The notes under the pieces were generated by a model, which did not search any database, was not told where the DNA came from, and was given only the letters and a program-made list of their open reading frames with translations. The translations under genes and the position numbers were made by a program. This document shows positions 1 through 7,995 of a DNA stretch of 27,164 nt, piece after piece. Source of the DNA: Aliitabrizicola sp031408575 (GTDB lineage Bacteria; Pseudomonadota; Alphaproteobacteria; Rhodobacterales; Rhodobacteraceae); assembly GCA_031408575.1 (NCBI GenBank), contig JANNWS010000070.1, positions 1-27,164 on the forward strand. Reading direction: 5' to 3'. Position 1 is the stretch's first letter. Each line of letters starts with the position of its first letter.

Positions 1-119
1 GTCACAACATCCGAAAGATTCTGGCCCACCTCAGGGCTTTGCTTGCGCTGATCATCGCCGCAGTCTGGGCAATCCTTCTTCGGACAAACCTCGCTCAGCA
101 GACCACCAAAACAGCATGA
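1..119 (+). CDS. C-terminal tail of an unrecognised ORF entering from the left edge
   Basis: Reading frame 3 is open from the first bases to a TGA at 117-119 and gives a 38-residue tail. It begins HNIRKILAHLRALLALII and ends QQTTKTA, so it is basic, then hydrophobic, then polar. It has no start codon inside the window. The next gene is a permease lacking its 5' part, so this tail is plausibly the end of a mobile-element gene that truncated the permease. I do not recognise the family, and the transposase reading is inference from context only. Confidence 0.3.
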   Translation, partial: HNIRKILAHLRALLALIIAAVWAILLRTNLAQQTTKTA

Positions 120-602
120 ATGCGTTGTTCAGGACGAACGATGTATGCGATGGGCAACATCGCGACCCGCGAATGGTGTTCGACGGAAAGCGCCGAGACG
201 CTGCTGGCAGGCTTTTTCGCGGTGCTGGGTGTGATGGGCGTGATCGGGATGGTGGTGCTTGCGATAATCCCGGTCGCGGTGCCGGAGGGAACCGACGGGT
301 TCATCCAGAGGGGCTGGATCGTGCCGTCGGCCAGCTTCTTGTTCTGGACCTTCGTGCAGGCGGCGGGATCACTTTTTGCGGTGGGGTTGATGATCCGGGC
401 GTATCAGCTGGCCGATGCAAGCCGCGTGTCGGTGTTTGAATACATCATTCTGCCCGCATCGGCGTTCTGGGGCTGGGTGATCTGGGGCGAGGTGCTGACG
501 TCGGTGGCGGTGCTGGGAATGGGTCTGATCGCGGCGGCAGGTATCTTGATCGCGCTACGGGCGCGTCAGGCCGAAACGTCGCCCACCGCGGCGCGCCAGT
601 GA
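120..602 (+). pseudogene. 5'-truncated DMT/EamA-family permease
   Basis: This is the C-terminal half of an inner-membrane drug/metabolite-superfamily permease. From about codon 8 (YAMGNIATREW) the protein looks like the start of the second EamA repeat. Hydrophobic helices follow, the last including an FEYIILPASAFWGWVIWGE stretch typical of the family, and then a short basic tail. Intact DMT permeases are about 280-310 residues with two EamA repeats; only about 155 residues remain. The first codons (120-140) do not look like the family, so the break probably lies near 135-140. The ATG at 141 has an AGGA eight bases upstream, which may be chance. The end overlaps the convergent thymidine kinase gene by 37 bases. 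Substrate cannot be inferred. It is called a pseudogene on length and on the foreign-looking sequence upstream. Confidence 0.7.
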
Positions 603-1153
603 CGGCGGCAGAGCGAAACATACGTCTCGTTGCCGCCGATCTGCACCTGTGCGCCGTCCGTCAGGGCTTGGCCATCCGGGCCTTTGCGAACCACCATCGT
701 GGCCTTGCGCCCGCAATGGCAGATCGTGCGAACCTCGCGCATCTCGTCGCATAGCGCCAGCAAAGCGGCAGAACCGGGGAACAATTCACCGCGGAAATCA
801 AGGCGCAGGCCATAGCACATGACTGGTACGCCCAGATCGTCAACCGCGCGGGCCAACTGCCAAACCTGATCTTTTGACAGGAACTGCGCCTCGTCCACGA
901 ACACGCACGCGATCTTTTCCTGCGCCAGCCGGGCCTTGATCTTGGTGAACAAATCCTCGCCGGGGGCAAAGGTGTCAGCGTCTTCTCCAATGCCGATCCG
1001 GCTTGCGATACGCCCTTCGCCGGCACGTTTGTCAAACTGCGCGGTGATCAGGTAGGTGCCCATCCCCTGTTCGCGGTAGTTGTGCGACGCTTGCAGCAAA
1101 GCAGTCGATTTGCCTGCGTTCATCGTGGAATAATGGAAATAAAGTTTGGCCAT
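566..1153 (-). CDS. tdk: Thymidine kinase (type II)
   Basis: Cytoplasmic salvage enzyme that phosphorylates thymidine to dTMP with ATP. The 195-residue length is normal for the bacterial type II (TK1-like) family. The P-loop STMNAGKST lies at residues 9-17 and the DEAQF motif (Walker B and catalytic glutamate) at 87-91. The expected structural zinc site is visible as C145, C147, C182 and H185. The GGNETYVSLCRRHW segment near the C-terminus matches the thymidine-binding lasso region. The start ATG at 1153 is fixed by the MAKLYFHYSTMNAGKS opening, which is standard for the family. It is transcribed in the same direction as the DEAD-box helicase gene, with 172 bases between them, and converges on the truncated permease with a 37-base overlap. 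Confidence 0.96.
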   Translation of the reverse strand: MAKLYFHYSTMNAGKSTALLQASHNYREQGMGTYLITAQFDKRAGEGRIASRIGIGEDADTFAPGEDLFTKIKARLAQEKIACVFVDEAQFLSKDQVWQLARAVDDLGVPVMCYGLRLDFRGELFPGSAALLALCDEMREVRTICHCGRKATMVVRKGPDGQALTDGAQVQIGGNETYVSLCRRHWRAAVGDVSA

Positions 1154-1254
1154 TTCTGCTGGTAGCCGACCGGGCGCGGGCGTTCAAGCGCGGTCGATGA
1201 AGCCGCCGCAACCTGTCAGGGGCCAAGCTGCGGCGGGGGTAGATCGAACCGGAA

Positions 1255-1283
1255 GGTCCGGCTGGTCGTGATGCACCCGGACC
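1255..1283 (-). terminator. Possible hairpin downstream of the DEAD-box helicase gene
   Basis: GGTCCGG at 1255-1261 pairs with CCGGACC at 1277-1283 across a 15-base loop. It lies about 45 bases past the helicase stop codon in the direction of transcription. There is no clear U-run, so this could be a Rho-independent terminator without a strong tract or just a GC-rich hairpin. Confidence 0.3.
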
Positions 1284-1325
1284 GTCCGGCAACGCCACAA
1301 TGGTTCAGCACAAGCCGCGAACTGG

Positions 1326-2690
1326 TCAGCGCGGTGCTGTGCCTGTACCGCTTCTACGGTCGGCACCCTGGAATTTACGCGGAGCGTCGCCGCCCCCCGA
1401 CCGCTGCGGGCGCGCCCCGGCGTGGGCAGGTTTGGCTGTCCCCTGCTTTGGTGCGCCTTGTTTTTGGCCGTGTTGTTGGGGTCGTCCCGCGCCGGGGCGC
1501 GACGGCTTGCCAGCAGATTTCCCCATGACCTTGACCGCTTTGGGGGCCGCCATGCCTTCGGCCCAGGGGGCGCCGCCGATGACCGGGATGGCAGATTTCA
1601 TCTGTTTTTCCACGGCGCGCAGTTCTTCCATCTCGGCGGGCGCGCAGAATGCGACGGCGGTTCCTTCAGCCCCGGCACGTGCGGTGCGACCGATCCGGTG
1701 GACGTAGTTTTCCGGCACATTCGGCATGTCGAAATTGTACACATGGCGCACACCCGAGATGTCGATGCCACGGGCAGCGACATCAGTCGCAACCAGCACG
1801 TCAAGCTGACCTTCGCGGAACTCTTTCAGGGTACGCTCGCGCTGGCCCTGACTTTTGTTGCCGTGGATGGACCCTGCCTTGAAGCCCCACGAACAGAGCA
1901 ACTTCATCAGCTTTTCCGAGCCATGCTTGGTGCGGCCAAAGACCAGGGCCATTTCGCCCGGATGCTTTTTCAAAAAGCTTTCCAACAGCTTGGCCTTGTC
2001 GCCCTGCGGTGTGAAGTACACGCCCTGCACGATCTTCTCGATCGGTTTGCCCGGCGGTGCGACCTGCACCTTGACCGGATCGCGCAGATAGGTAGAGGCC
2101 AGATCCTCGATCAGTTTCGGCATGGTGGCCGAAAAGAGCATGGTCTGACGCTTCAGCGGCAGGTGCTTGGCAATCTGGCGCAACGAGTGGATGAAACCCA
2201 TGTCCAGCATGTGGTCGGCTTCATCAAGAACCAAGTAACCAGTGTTTTCAAGCGTCAGGGCGCGACGCTCCAGCAGGTCGATCAGGCGGCCGGGGGTGGC
2301 AACAAGAATGTCGGCCCCACGCGCAAGCCGTTCGGTCTGGCGGTTGATCGAGGCACCGCCCACGACGGTGGCAACCTTGACGGATGTGCCTTTGGTGAAA
2401 ACCTCAAGGTTATCAGCGATCTGGCTGACCAGTTCCCGCGTTGGTGCCATGATGAGGGCGCGAACGTTTCGGGGCGCGGGGGGATGGCCGATGTCAAGCA
2501 GACGGTGGAGCAGCGGCAGGCCGAAGGCCGCCGTTTTACCCGTACCGGTCTGGGCCAGACCCATCAGGTCTCGGCCTGCCATGATGTGCGGAATAGCCTG
2601 AATCTGGATCGGTGTCGGGGTCGTTATGGTTGTCTTTTCAAGCGCTTTGAGAATCTTCGGGCTAAGTCCGAGGTCTGCGAATGTGGTCAT
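1326..2690 (-). CDS. DEAD-box ATP-dependent RNA helicase (RhlE-like)
   Basis: Cytoplasmic RNA helicase that unwinds short RNA duplexes in ribosome assembly, RNA decay or cold adaptation. The full motif set is visible in order: Q-motif region with TPTPIQIQAIP (24-34), motif I AQTGTGKT (46-53), Ia PTRELV (83-88), TPGR (132-135), II DEAD (156-159), III SAT (187-189), V ATDVAARGID (301-310) and VI HRIGRTAR (331-338). After about residue 375 comes an extension of roughly 80 residues rich in K, R, G, P and Q, typical of the RNA-binding tails of RhlE-type proteins. The 454-residue length is normal. The start at 2690 fits the short N-terminus before the Q motif. Only a weak purine-rich stretch precedes it (AGAAAGCAAGAAA). 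A 457-base gap lies upstream, so a long leader is possible. The exact subfamily role is inference. Confidence 0.94.
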   Translation of the reverse strand: MTTFADLGLSPKILKALEKTTITTPTPIQIQAIPHIMAGRDLMGLAQTGTGKTAAFGLPLLHRLLDIGHPPAPRNVRALIMAPTRELVSQIADNLEVFTKGTSVKVATVVGGASINRQTERLARGADILVATPGRLIDLLERRALTLENTGYLVLDEADHMLDMGFIHSLRQIAKHLPLKRQTMLFSATMPKLIEDLASTYLRDPVKVQVAPPGKPIEKIVQGVYFTPQGDKAKLLESFLKKHPGEMALVFGRTKHGSEKLMKLLCSWGFKAGSIHGNKSQGQRERTLKEFREGQLDVLVATDVAARGIDISGVRHVYNFDMPNVPENYVHRIGRTARAGAEGTAVAFCAPAEMEELRAVEKQMKSAIPVIGGAPWAEGMAAPKAVKVMGKSAGKPSRPGAGRPQQHGQKQGAPKQGTAKPAHAGARPQRSGGGDAPRKFQGADRRSGTGTAPR

Positions 2691-3147
2691 TTTCTTGCTT
2701 TCTGACAGACGACATCAAGCCGCCGGAATGGGGTTCGGGCCGCGGGATGCGGCGGGCATGAGGGCCGGCCAATCGTTTGGCCGTGGCACCCCTGCGTGAA
2801 GGTGGGAACCTTGCTAATCAATCCGGCCCTGACCCCCGTATGGGGCGGCTGCTCACGCGGCAGCGGGCGCTGGATCAAAGGCAGATGAGGCTTGGGACGT
2901 CATAAGTCAAGGATATGATTTCGGTCTTGTGCCACTGCGGACGCGCCGCCGCGTCAATTCCTGTCAGGGTTTTGCTTGTTCAAAGGTGTTTTCCCGGCAG
3001 GTGCATTGCCGGCACGGGCCTGTTGCACGGCTTGGACCGCGGTCTGTTTCGCGACCAGCGGCGCCCGAATGGCCCCGTGAAGGCCAGTCAATAAAAATAC
3101 AACAAAAACAATGTTATGACCGGCATGTTGCCCGCCGTTGGCGGCCC
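2691..3147. other. 457-base gap upstream of the DEAD-box helicase gene
   Basis: No gene can be supported here with confidence. The half next to the helicase (2691-2880) is GC-rich, with several short self-complementary stretches, and could be a structured 5' leader. A 45-codon minus-strand frame at 2954-3091 opens with TTG and encodes a basic, Q/A-rich peptide (AKQTAVQAVQQARAGNAP). I cannot tell whether it is translated. An AT-rich island at about 3088-3117 (ataaaaatacaacaaaaac) stands out from the surrounding GC-rich DNA and is a plausible promoter for leftward transcription, but no clear -35/-10 pair can be assigned. Confidence 0.5.
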
Positions 3148-3489
3148 CTAAAGCTCGATCTCTCCGTCTTTCAGTGGCTCGGGTGGCTCGGGTTTGCGCC
3201 GGATCAGGATATCGCCGTTTTGCAACACGACCGGGGCTTCAAAATTCCCGATGTCGTCGATCAGTTTCATCAGTTCCTCAGCCATTGGCTGCATCTCGGT
3301 CAGCGCCCGGCTCATTTCATCAAGGGCTGGTTCCATCTCGGCGATGAAACCATCCAGGATCGACCGCATCCCGCGCTGCAGCAGGTCCACGCCTTCCTCT
3401 GTCCCGCCGTGCGCCTCTGGCACCATCGGGTCATCCTGCGCCTGGGCGGGCAGGGCCAGCAGCAAAAGGGCAAGCACGAACCTTTTCAT
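3148..3489 (-). CDS. Small secreted/periplasmic protein of unknown function
   Basis: A 113-residue protein with a clear Sec signal peptide: MKRF, a leucine/alanine-rich core, and a likely cut after AQA at residue 18. The mature part is acidic and helical (residues about 30-80, many E/D/M/L, heptad-like, possibly coiled coil). It ends in a proline-rich tail, KPEPPEPLKDGEIEL. Homologues in Rhodobacterales are, from memory, sometimes labelled as AAA+ ATPases, but nothing resembling a P-loop is present, so that label would be misleading. It is the last gene of the minus-strand run, 37 bases after the endonuclease-fold gene, and probably cotranscribed. The function is unknown. Confidence 0.8.
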   Translation of the reverse strand: MKRFVLALLLLALPAQAQDDPMVPEAHGGTEEGVDLLQRGMRSILDGFIAEMEPALDEMSRALTEMQPMAEELMKLIDDIGNFEAPVVLQNGDILIRRKPEPPEPLKDGEIEL

Positions 3490-3526
3490 GCCGTTACTCT
3501 ACCCGATTTCTGCGCGATTCCCCACC

Positions 3527-4558
3527 TCAGAACGACAGATCCAGCGTCACCGGAAAATGATCGGATGCTGCCAGCAGCGCGTCCCGCAATTCCGGCACAT
3601 TCCAGCAGGCGGGGTCATTCAGAGGGTGCCATATGCGCCACTTGGGGCCAAGTCCGGCAAGGTCGGGCGACACCATGATGTAGTCGAGAAGCGCCTCGAA
3701 ATAGCACTTTTGCGGGGCCAGCCAGAAGCGCGACGAAGTGGGCTGAAGTCCGATCTTGCGGGCAAGCGCCATCGCGGCATGCGGGTCGTGCAGCCGCAGG
3801 TCGGAAGGGCCGTCCAGCCCCAGCACAACCTCGATCCCCGAACGGCCAAACAGGCGTTCGTAGTCATCCAGCCCCGGCCCGTCATTGAAATCGCCCATCA
3901 CGATCAGGCTGTCGCCCGCCGCCAGATGGGCATCGACCCGGCGGCGGATCCAGACACATTCGGCTAGTTGCTTGCGCCGGTTCTCGATGGCCAGACGCAT
4001 CACTTCGGCGGGGCCATTTGCGCCGTGGGGTGCCTTGGATTTCGCGTGAACGCCGATCAGGTGCAAGGTCCGGCCCGCCGCCTCGACCGACAGTTCCAGC
4101 GGTGGCTTGGAGAAGCGGATGGGTTGGTTCAGCGCATCCGCCCCGGTGTCAGATCGCAGCACGCTGTCGAACCGGGGGGCCTTGTCGGTGCTGTGCCGGG
4201 TGGCGGACAGGCCTTGCGGATCATGCCGCACGGACAGGCGGGCAGGGTCATAGAGCAGTGCTATTTCCTGCTCGGTTTCGCTGGTGAAGCCGATGATTGC
4301 GCGGCTTGCGCGCAGCCCGCAGGTCCGCGCAAAGGTTTCAAGCGCCACCACAGTGTTGCGCCGCGATCCCTGATCCGGGGCCTCGATCACCATCACCGCA
4401 TCGGCATCCATCGCAGCAAACACAATTCCCAGTGCCGTCGCCTGATCGGCCCTTGTCACCTGATACCGCGCAGACCAGTCCTGATCGGCCTGCAGGCGGT
4501 TGTCATCGTCGAAAAGCCGGGTGAACCATTCGACATTGTAGGTGGCGAGGCGCAGCAC
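3527..4558 (-). CDS. Endonuclease/exonuclease/phosphatase (EEP) fold protein
   Basis: Member of the metal-dependent EEP superfamily, whose members cleave phosphodiester or phosphomonoester bonds in nucleic acids, lipids or inositol phosphates. The catalytic landmarks are all seen: ATYNVEWF with N8, the metal-binding VIEAPD with E59, GVHAKSK with H171, GDFND with D223 and N225, LDYIMVSPD with D292, and the terminal SDHFPVTLDL with D333 and H334. There is no signal peptide, so it is likely cytoplasmic. The 343-residue length is normal. The start follows the upstream TerB-DnaJ gene stop by two bases, so translation is probably coupled. The substrate cannot be deduced; a nuclease is as likely as a phosphatase. 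Confidence 0.88.
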   Translation of the reverse strand: MLRLATYNVEWFTRLFDDDNRLQADQDWSARYQVTRADQATALGIVFAAMDADAVMVIEAPDQGSRRNTVVALETFARTCGLRASRAIIGFTSETEQEIALLYDPARLSVRHDPQGLSATRHSTDKAPRFDSVLRSDTGADALNQPIRFSKPPLELSVEAAGRTLHLIGVHAKSKAPHGANGPAEVMRLAIENRRKQLAECVWIRRRVDAHLAAGDSLIVMGDFNDGPGLDDYERLFGRSGIEVVLGLDGPSDLRLHDPHAAMALARKIGLQPTSSRFWLAPQKCYFEALLDYIMVSPDLAGLGPKWRIWHPLNDPACWNVPELRDALLAASDHFPVTLDLSF

Positions 4559-4560
4559 CG

Positions 4561-5244
4561 TCAGGCGACCTTCTGCGCCGAAATCTCGTCCCAGGCGGCA
4601 TTGATCGCGATCAGGCGTTGTTCGGCCAGCCTGACGGCCTCCTCCGGCACTCCGCGCGCCACCATCCGGTCAGGGTGGCTGTCGCGCACCGCCTGTTTCC
4701 ACGCAGAGCGCGCCTCGGCCAGACTGGCCTCGGGGGGGATGCCCAACACGTCGTAGGGGTCCGGCAGGGTATCTGCCACGAAGCGCGCGCGCAACGACCG
4801 GAACGTCCGGTCGGTAATGCCGAAAATCTCGGCCACCGCTTCAAGGAACGCGCCTTCCATCGGGTGATAGCGCCCGTCGGCGACAGAGATGTGGAACAAC
4901 CCCTCCATCAGATCGACAAGCACGCGGTCGTCATCGCGGAACATCGCACGGATCTTGCGCGCATAGACGTCGAACCCCGCCACATCTTGCCGGGCCAGGT
5001 TGAAGACGCGCGCCGCACCCGCCTCTTCCCCCGGCGGAATCGCAAACACCTGACGAAACGCCGTCACCTCATTGCGTGTCACTTCGCCGTCGGCCTTGGC
5101 CATCTTGGCCCCCAGCGCAATCACCGCGATGGTGAAGGCGACCGACCGTTCCGGCGGCAGGCGCAGGCGGTCAAATATCTCGGACAGCCCTTCGCCGGCG
5201 GCGAGGGCGGACAGAGCATCGGCAATGCGGGTCCAAAGTGACAT
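4561..5244 (-). CDS. TerB-DnaJ domain protein (DjlA-like, soluble)
   Basis: A 227-residue protein joining a TerB-like helical domain (about 33-155) to a C-terminal J domain (about 162-227). The TerB part shows two acidic repeats typical of the fold, KADGEVT at 50-56 and VADGRYH at 121-127. The J domain starts DPYDVLGIPPEAS and carries the HPD tripeptide at 190-192 that stimulates DnaK ATPase. This is the arrangement of DjlA co-chaperones, but the N-terminal membrane anchor of Enterobacteria DjlA is missing, so this form is probably cytoplasmic. The HPD motif supports DnaK partnering; the TerB ligand is unknown. It lies 31 bases after the GNAT gene and 2 bases before the EEP gene, within the same minus-strand run. 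Confidence 0.88.
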   Translation of the reverse strand: MSLWTRIADALSALAAGEGLSEIFDRLRLPPERSVAFTIAVIALGAKMAKADGEVTRNEVTAFRQVFAIPPGEEAGAARVFNLARQDVAGFDVYARKIRAMFRDDDRVLVDLMEGLFHISVADGRYHPMEGAFLEAVAEIFGITDRTFRSLRARFVADTLPDPYDVLGIPPEASLAEARSAWKQAVRDSHPDRMVARGVPEEAVRLAEQRLIAINAAWDEISAQKVA

Positions 5245-5275
5245 CGGCGCAGCATAGACCCGGCCCGTGCCGCTG

Positions 5276-5755
5276 TCAGGAGAGGATTTTCTGCATCAGC
5301 ACAAGATCAATCCAGCGACCGAACTTCCAGCCCGCTTGCGGCAGGATTGCCACCTCGGCGTAGCCTCGTCGCGCGTGAAAGGCGCGACCCGCGGCATTCT
5401 CGGCGCTGACACCGGCAAAGATCGAATGCGCGCCGCGCCCCATTGCATGATCCTCGATCGCCGCCATCAGCGCATGGCCATGCCCGCCCCCACGACAGTC
5501 GGGGTGCAGTTGCACGGTATGCTCCATCGTGCGCGCATAGCCGTCACCGCTGCGGAACTGGTCATAGGTTGCAAAGCCCGCGATACCAGACGGCCCTTCT
5601 GCCACGAAAAACGCGGGACGCGTCGCGATCAGCCCGGCAACCCCGTCTACCGATTTCTCGACCGACGCAAAGGTGACGGTGCTGTGGTGGATATAGTGGT
5701 TCCAGATCGTCGCTATCGCCCCGGCATCTGCGGCTGTAGCAGGCCGTACGCTCAC
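5276..5755 (-). CDS. GNAT-family N-acetyltransferase (phosphinothricin/methionine-sulfoximine type)
   Basis: A 159-residue acetyl-CoA-dependent acyltransferase. The order of features fits the Pat/MddA-like subgroup: an N-terminal VRPATAADAGAIATIWNHY, an FAS(V)E segment, E79 before the beta-strand, the acetyl-CoA pyrophosphate loop CRGGGHGHAL at 87-96, and a C-terminal GYAEVAILPQAGWKFGRW, where related enzymes have a G-(Y/F)-x-x-x-G-x-x-x-x-G-x-K-x-x-x-W pattern. Such enzymes acetylate phosphinothricin or methionine sulfoximine/sulfone, but members with other amino-acid substrates exist, so the substrate is inference. The start is GTG at 5755, sharing a GTGA overlap with the VOC gene stop, which implies translational coupling. 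Confidence 0.87.
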   Translation of the reverse strand: MSVRPATAADAGAIATIWNHYIHHSTVTFASVEKSVDGVAGLIATRPAFFVAEGPSGIAGFATYDQFRSGDGYARTMEHTVQLHPDCRGGGHGHALMAAIEDHAMGRGAHSIFAGVSAENAAGRAFHARRGYAEVAILPQAGWKFGRWIDLVLMQKILS

Positions 5756-6360
5756 AGCGCGCGTATCCCGTGCGGGGTGGAAAACGTGGCCTGCATGGCC
5801 TTTTGCGGACCTGTTGCGATCACTACACGCGGGTCATTCAGCCGCCCGGTCAATGCGGCACGCAGCCCTTCGGCAGACGGATGGGCAATCTCCAGCCGGA
5901 TCAGCCGCACCCCGGCATCGGGCAGGCGCTGTGCCGGATGGGCGCTGCCGTGCCAGTGGATCAGCGCGGGAAACGCACCGTCGAAGGGCAGGCGTCCGGT
6001 GGGCGGTATCGCCATCTGCCAGCGCAGATCGCCGCGCGCCAGATCAACCGGGATGCCCAAACCCTCCGGCCCCAGCGCGACCTCGGCCGCTAGATCGTCG
6101 CAGGCGGCCACCCAGTTCGTCAGGCGCGGCGGGCCTGCAAAATTGTCCAGATCGAACCAGCGCGGCCATGCCGGGCGGGGCAAGGCAGGATCGGCCGCAA
6201 TCACCTCCAGATAGATGTCGCCCAGCCCCAGAAGCCGGTTGTGGGTGGCCATGTGGGCATGTTGCCCGCCGGGTGCCAGCGCCACGCCGAACGCGGCCTC
6301 GACATAGGCCACACCCTCGTCCAGCGTTCCGGCCGAAACGGCCAGATGGTCAAGACGCAT
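5752..6360 (-). CDS. VOC-superfamily (glyoxalase-like) protein
   Basis: About 202 residues if started at the ATG at 6360, where MRLDHLAVSAGTLDEGVAYV is the usual first strand and helix of a vicinal-oxygen-chelate module. An in-frame ATG at 6387 would add nine residues and a longer overlap with the gene upstream; I prefer 6360 because the fold begins there. The H5 of LDHLAV and the E of DIYLEVIA are the kind of residues that bind metal in this fold. The C-terminal half resembles the second half of glyoxalase-like-domain proteins. It overlaps the end of the Ppx gene by 11 bases and the GNAT gene by 4 bases, so all three are probably translated from one message. Substrate unknown. Confidence 0.8.
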   Translation of the reverse strand: MRLDHLAVSAGTLDEGVAYVEAAFGVALAPGGQHAHMATHNRLLGLGDIYLEVIAADPALPRPAWPRWFDLDNFAGPPRLTNWVAACDDLAAEVALGPEGLGIPVDLARGDLRWQMAIPPTGRLPFDGAFPALIHWHGSAHPAQRLPDAGVRLIRLEIAHPSAEGLRAALTGRLNDPRVVIATGPQKAMQATFSTPHGIRAL

Positions 6361-7912
6361 CGGCCAGACTTCCCGCCCGCGTGACACTGGGGGCGGCTTT
6401 CAATGCCTGTGCCAGCGACATGAACCGCGCCTGCGCCACCTCGCCGAACAGCCCTTCGCCCAGTTTGGTCAACTCCAGCTCCAGCTCTTTCCGTTTTGGC
6501 TTCACACGCAGCGTCCCGGCAAGTTGCGGATCGGCTACGGCGAACATCGCGCCGAACCGCATCGCCTTGCCCAGCACCTCGGCATCGCGGATCTGCTCAT
6601 CGCTGAGCAACCGGAACAGCGGCTCCAGCCGCGATCCGGTCCGTGAATTCTTGTAGCGGTGCAGCAAGGCCAGCCCCAGAAACACCCGCCCCGGATGGTC
6701 AAGGCCCCCCAGATTGGCCCGCGTCGCGTTGTCGAAACACACTTCGGCGCGGTAATCGGGATGCGCGCGCCATGCGGTGTCATGCAGCAGGCAGGCGGCC
6801 TTGATAAGGCGCAGGCGTTCGGCGTCCACGTCCGCAAACAGCGGCTGCAAAAAGCCAAACAGCTTCTTGCCGAACCCCGGTATGCGCGCCGACGTGGCTT
6901 CGGCCATCCGTGCCGCCTCGATCAGCGGGTCGCGGGCGCGCAACCGGTCGGGCATCTGTTCATAGAGCAGCCCCTCGCGGATGCCATAGGCCGACACGTC
7001 CACCTCGCGAGGCTGGAACACGTCGATCATTTCGCGCAGCACTTCGCAGGCCAGCGGGACCAGTTCCATCCGTTCCTGCGAGGTGCCGGTCAGCACGCGC
7101 AGCATTGGCAGGTCATTGTTGCTGATCCAGTCCAGTGTTTCCAGAATCTGTGCCGGCATCATGCGGTATTCGTGCAGCACTGTCAGCGGATAGGCGCGCC
7201 GTTCCATGTCCAGACGCGCGATCACCCGCCACGACCCACCGACAAGGTAGATGCGCGGCTTGTCGCCGGGGAACTGCTTTTTCATGTCGGTCAGAATCCG
7301 GTGAATATGCGCGCGCCGCGCCTTCGGCCCGCCTTCCACCTGTTGCAGCCGGAACGGGCCCAGCGGCGACGTGGCCCGCGCGCCGACCTTGCCACCGCCA
7401 ACTTGTGCCAGTTCCATCGACGATCCGCCAATGTCGCAGACCAGCCCCTTGGCATCGGGCCAGCCAAGCAGCACGCCCTGCGCCGAAAGCCGTGCTTCTT
7501 CGTTGCCGTCGATCACCCACATCTTCAGGCCGGTTTCGCGCAGCACTTCATCTTGGAAAGCCGCACCATCGCTGGCCTCGCGCACGGCCGCGGTGGCCAC
7601 CACGGTCAAGGGCGCGATATCCATGCCCTCGGCCAGAAGCGCAAAGCGTTTCAGCGCCGAAACCGCGCGCTGCCAGCCGGCAGGGTTCAGCTTGCCGGTT
7701 TCGGCAATCCCCTGACCCAGCCCGCACATCACCTTTTCGTTGTAGAAATACGCAGGCGACCGGGCCGCGCCATCAAACACCACCATCCGGACAGAGTTCG
7801 ATCCGACATCGACCACGCCCACCCGGCTAAGGGCGCGGGCCGTGGGGTCTTCGAACAGCGGGCGCCCAAACGGCCCCCAGTCATCGGCGGATGCCTCGGA
7901 TCGGTCGGTCAT
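6350..7912 (-). CDS. ppx: Ppx/GppA-family exopolyphosphatase
   Basis: Sugar-kinase/actin-fold phosphatase that removes terminal phosphates from polyphosphate or converts pppGpp to ppGpp. Counting from the ATG at 7912, the family signatures are VDVGSNSVRMVV (34-45), ATAAVREASD (106-115), GNEEARLS (136-143) with the likely catalytic E138, and CDIGGSSMELAQ (159-170). The C-terminal part from about residue 310 looks like the helical HD-like domain of longer Ppx proteins, with an HDTAWRAHPDYR stretch. The frame extends upstream to 7951, but 7912 has GGGAGA seven bases ahead of the ATG and is chosen. The 520-residue length fits two-domain Ppx. It sits 83 bases after ppk, the classic polyphosphate pair. 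Whether it prefers polyphosphate or pppGpp cannot be read from sequence. Confidence 0.93.
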   Translation of the reverse strand: MTDRSEASADDWGPFGRPLFEDPTARALSRVGVVDVGSNSVRMVVFDGAARSPAYFYNEKVMCGLGQGIAETGKLNPAGWQRAVSALKRFALLAEGMDIAPLTVVATAAVREASDGAAFQDEVLRETGLKMWVIDGNEEARLSAQGVLLGWPDAKGLVCDIGGSSMELAQVGGGKVGARATSPLGPFRLQQVEGGPKARRAHIHRILTDMKKQFPGDKPRIYLVGGSWRVIARLDMERRAYPLTVLHEYRMMPAQILETLDWISNNDLPMLRVLTGTSQERMELVPLACEVLREMIDVFQPREVDVSAYGIREGLLYEQMPDRLRARDPLIEAARMAEATSARIPGFGKKLFGFLQPLFADVDAERLRLIKAACLLHDTAWRAHPDYRAEVCFDNATRANLGGLDHPGRVFLGLALLHRYKNSRTGSRLEPLFRLLSDEQIRDAEVLGKAMRFGAMFAVADPQLAGTLRVKPKRKELELELTKLGEGLFGEVAQARFMSLAQALKAAPSVTRAGSLADAS

Positions 7913-7995
7913 GCAGGTGTCTCCCGTTACGGGCGGACCATGCCGCCCCAAAGCAGTCCGGTCAATGCTTCGGCTGCATCAGACTGCGGCCCGCG

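Noticed and set aside
1422..2705. 427-codon plus-strand frame opposite the DEAD-box helicase
   Set aside because: The minus strand holds every helicase motif. The plus frame shows no domain and is a shadow.
3200..3450. AAA+ ATPase annotation for the small secreted protein
   Set aside because: There is no Walker A or B motif. The protein is a 113-residue exported helical protein.
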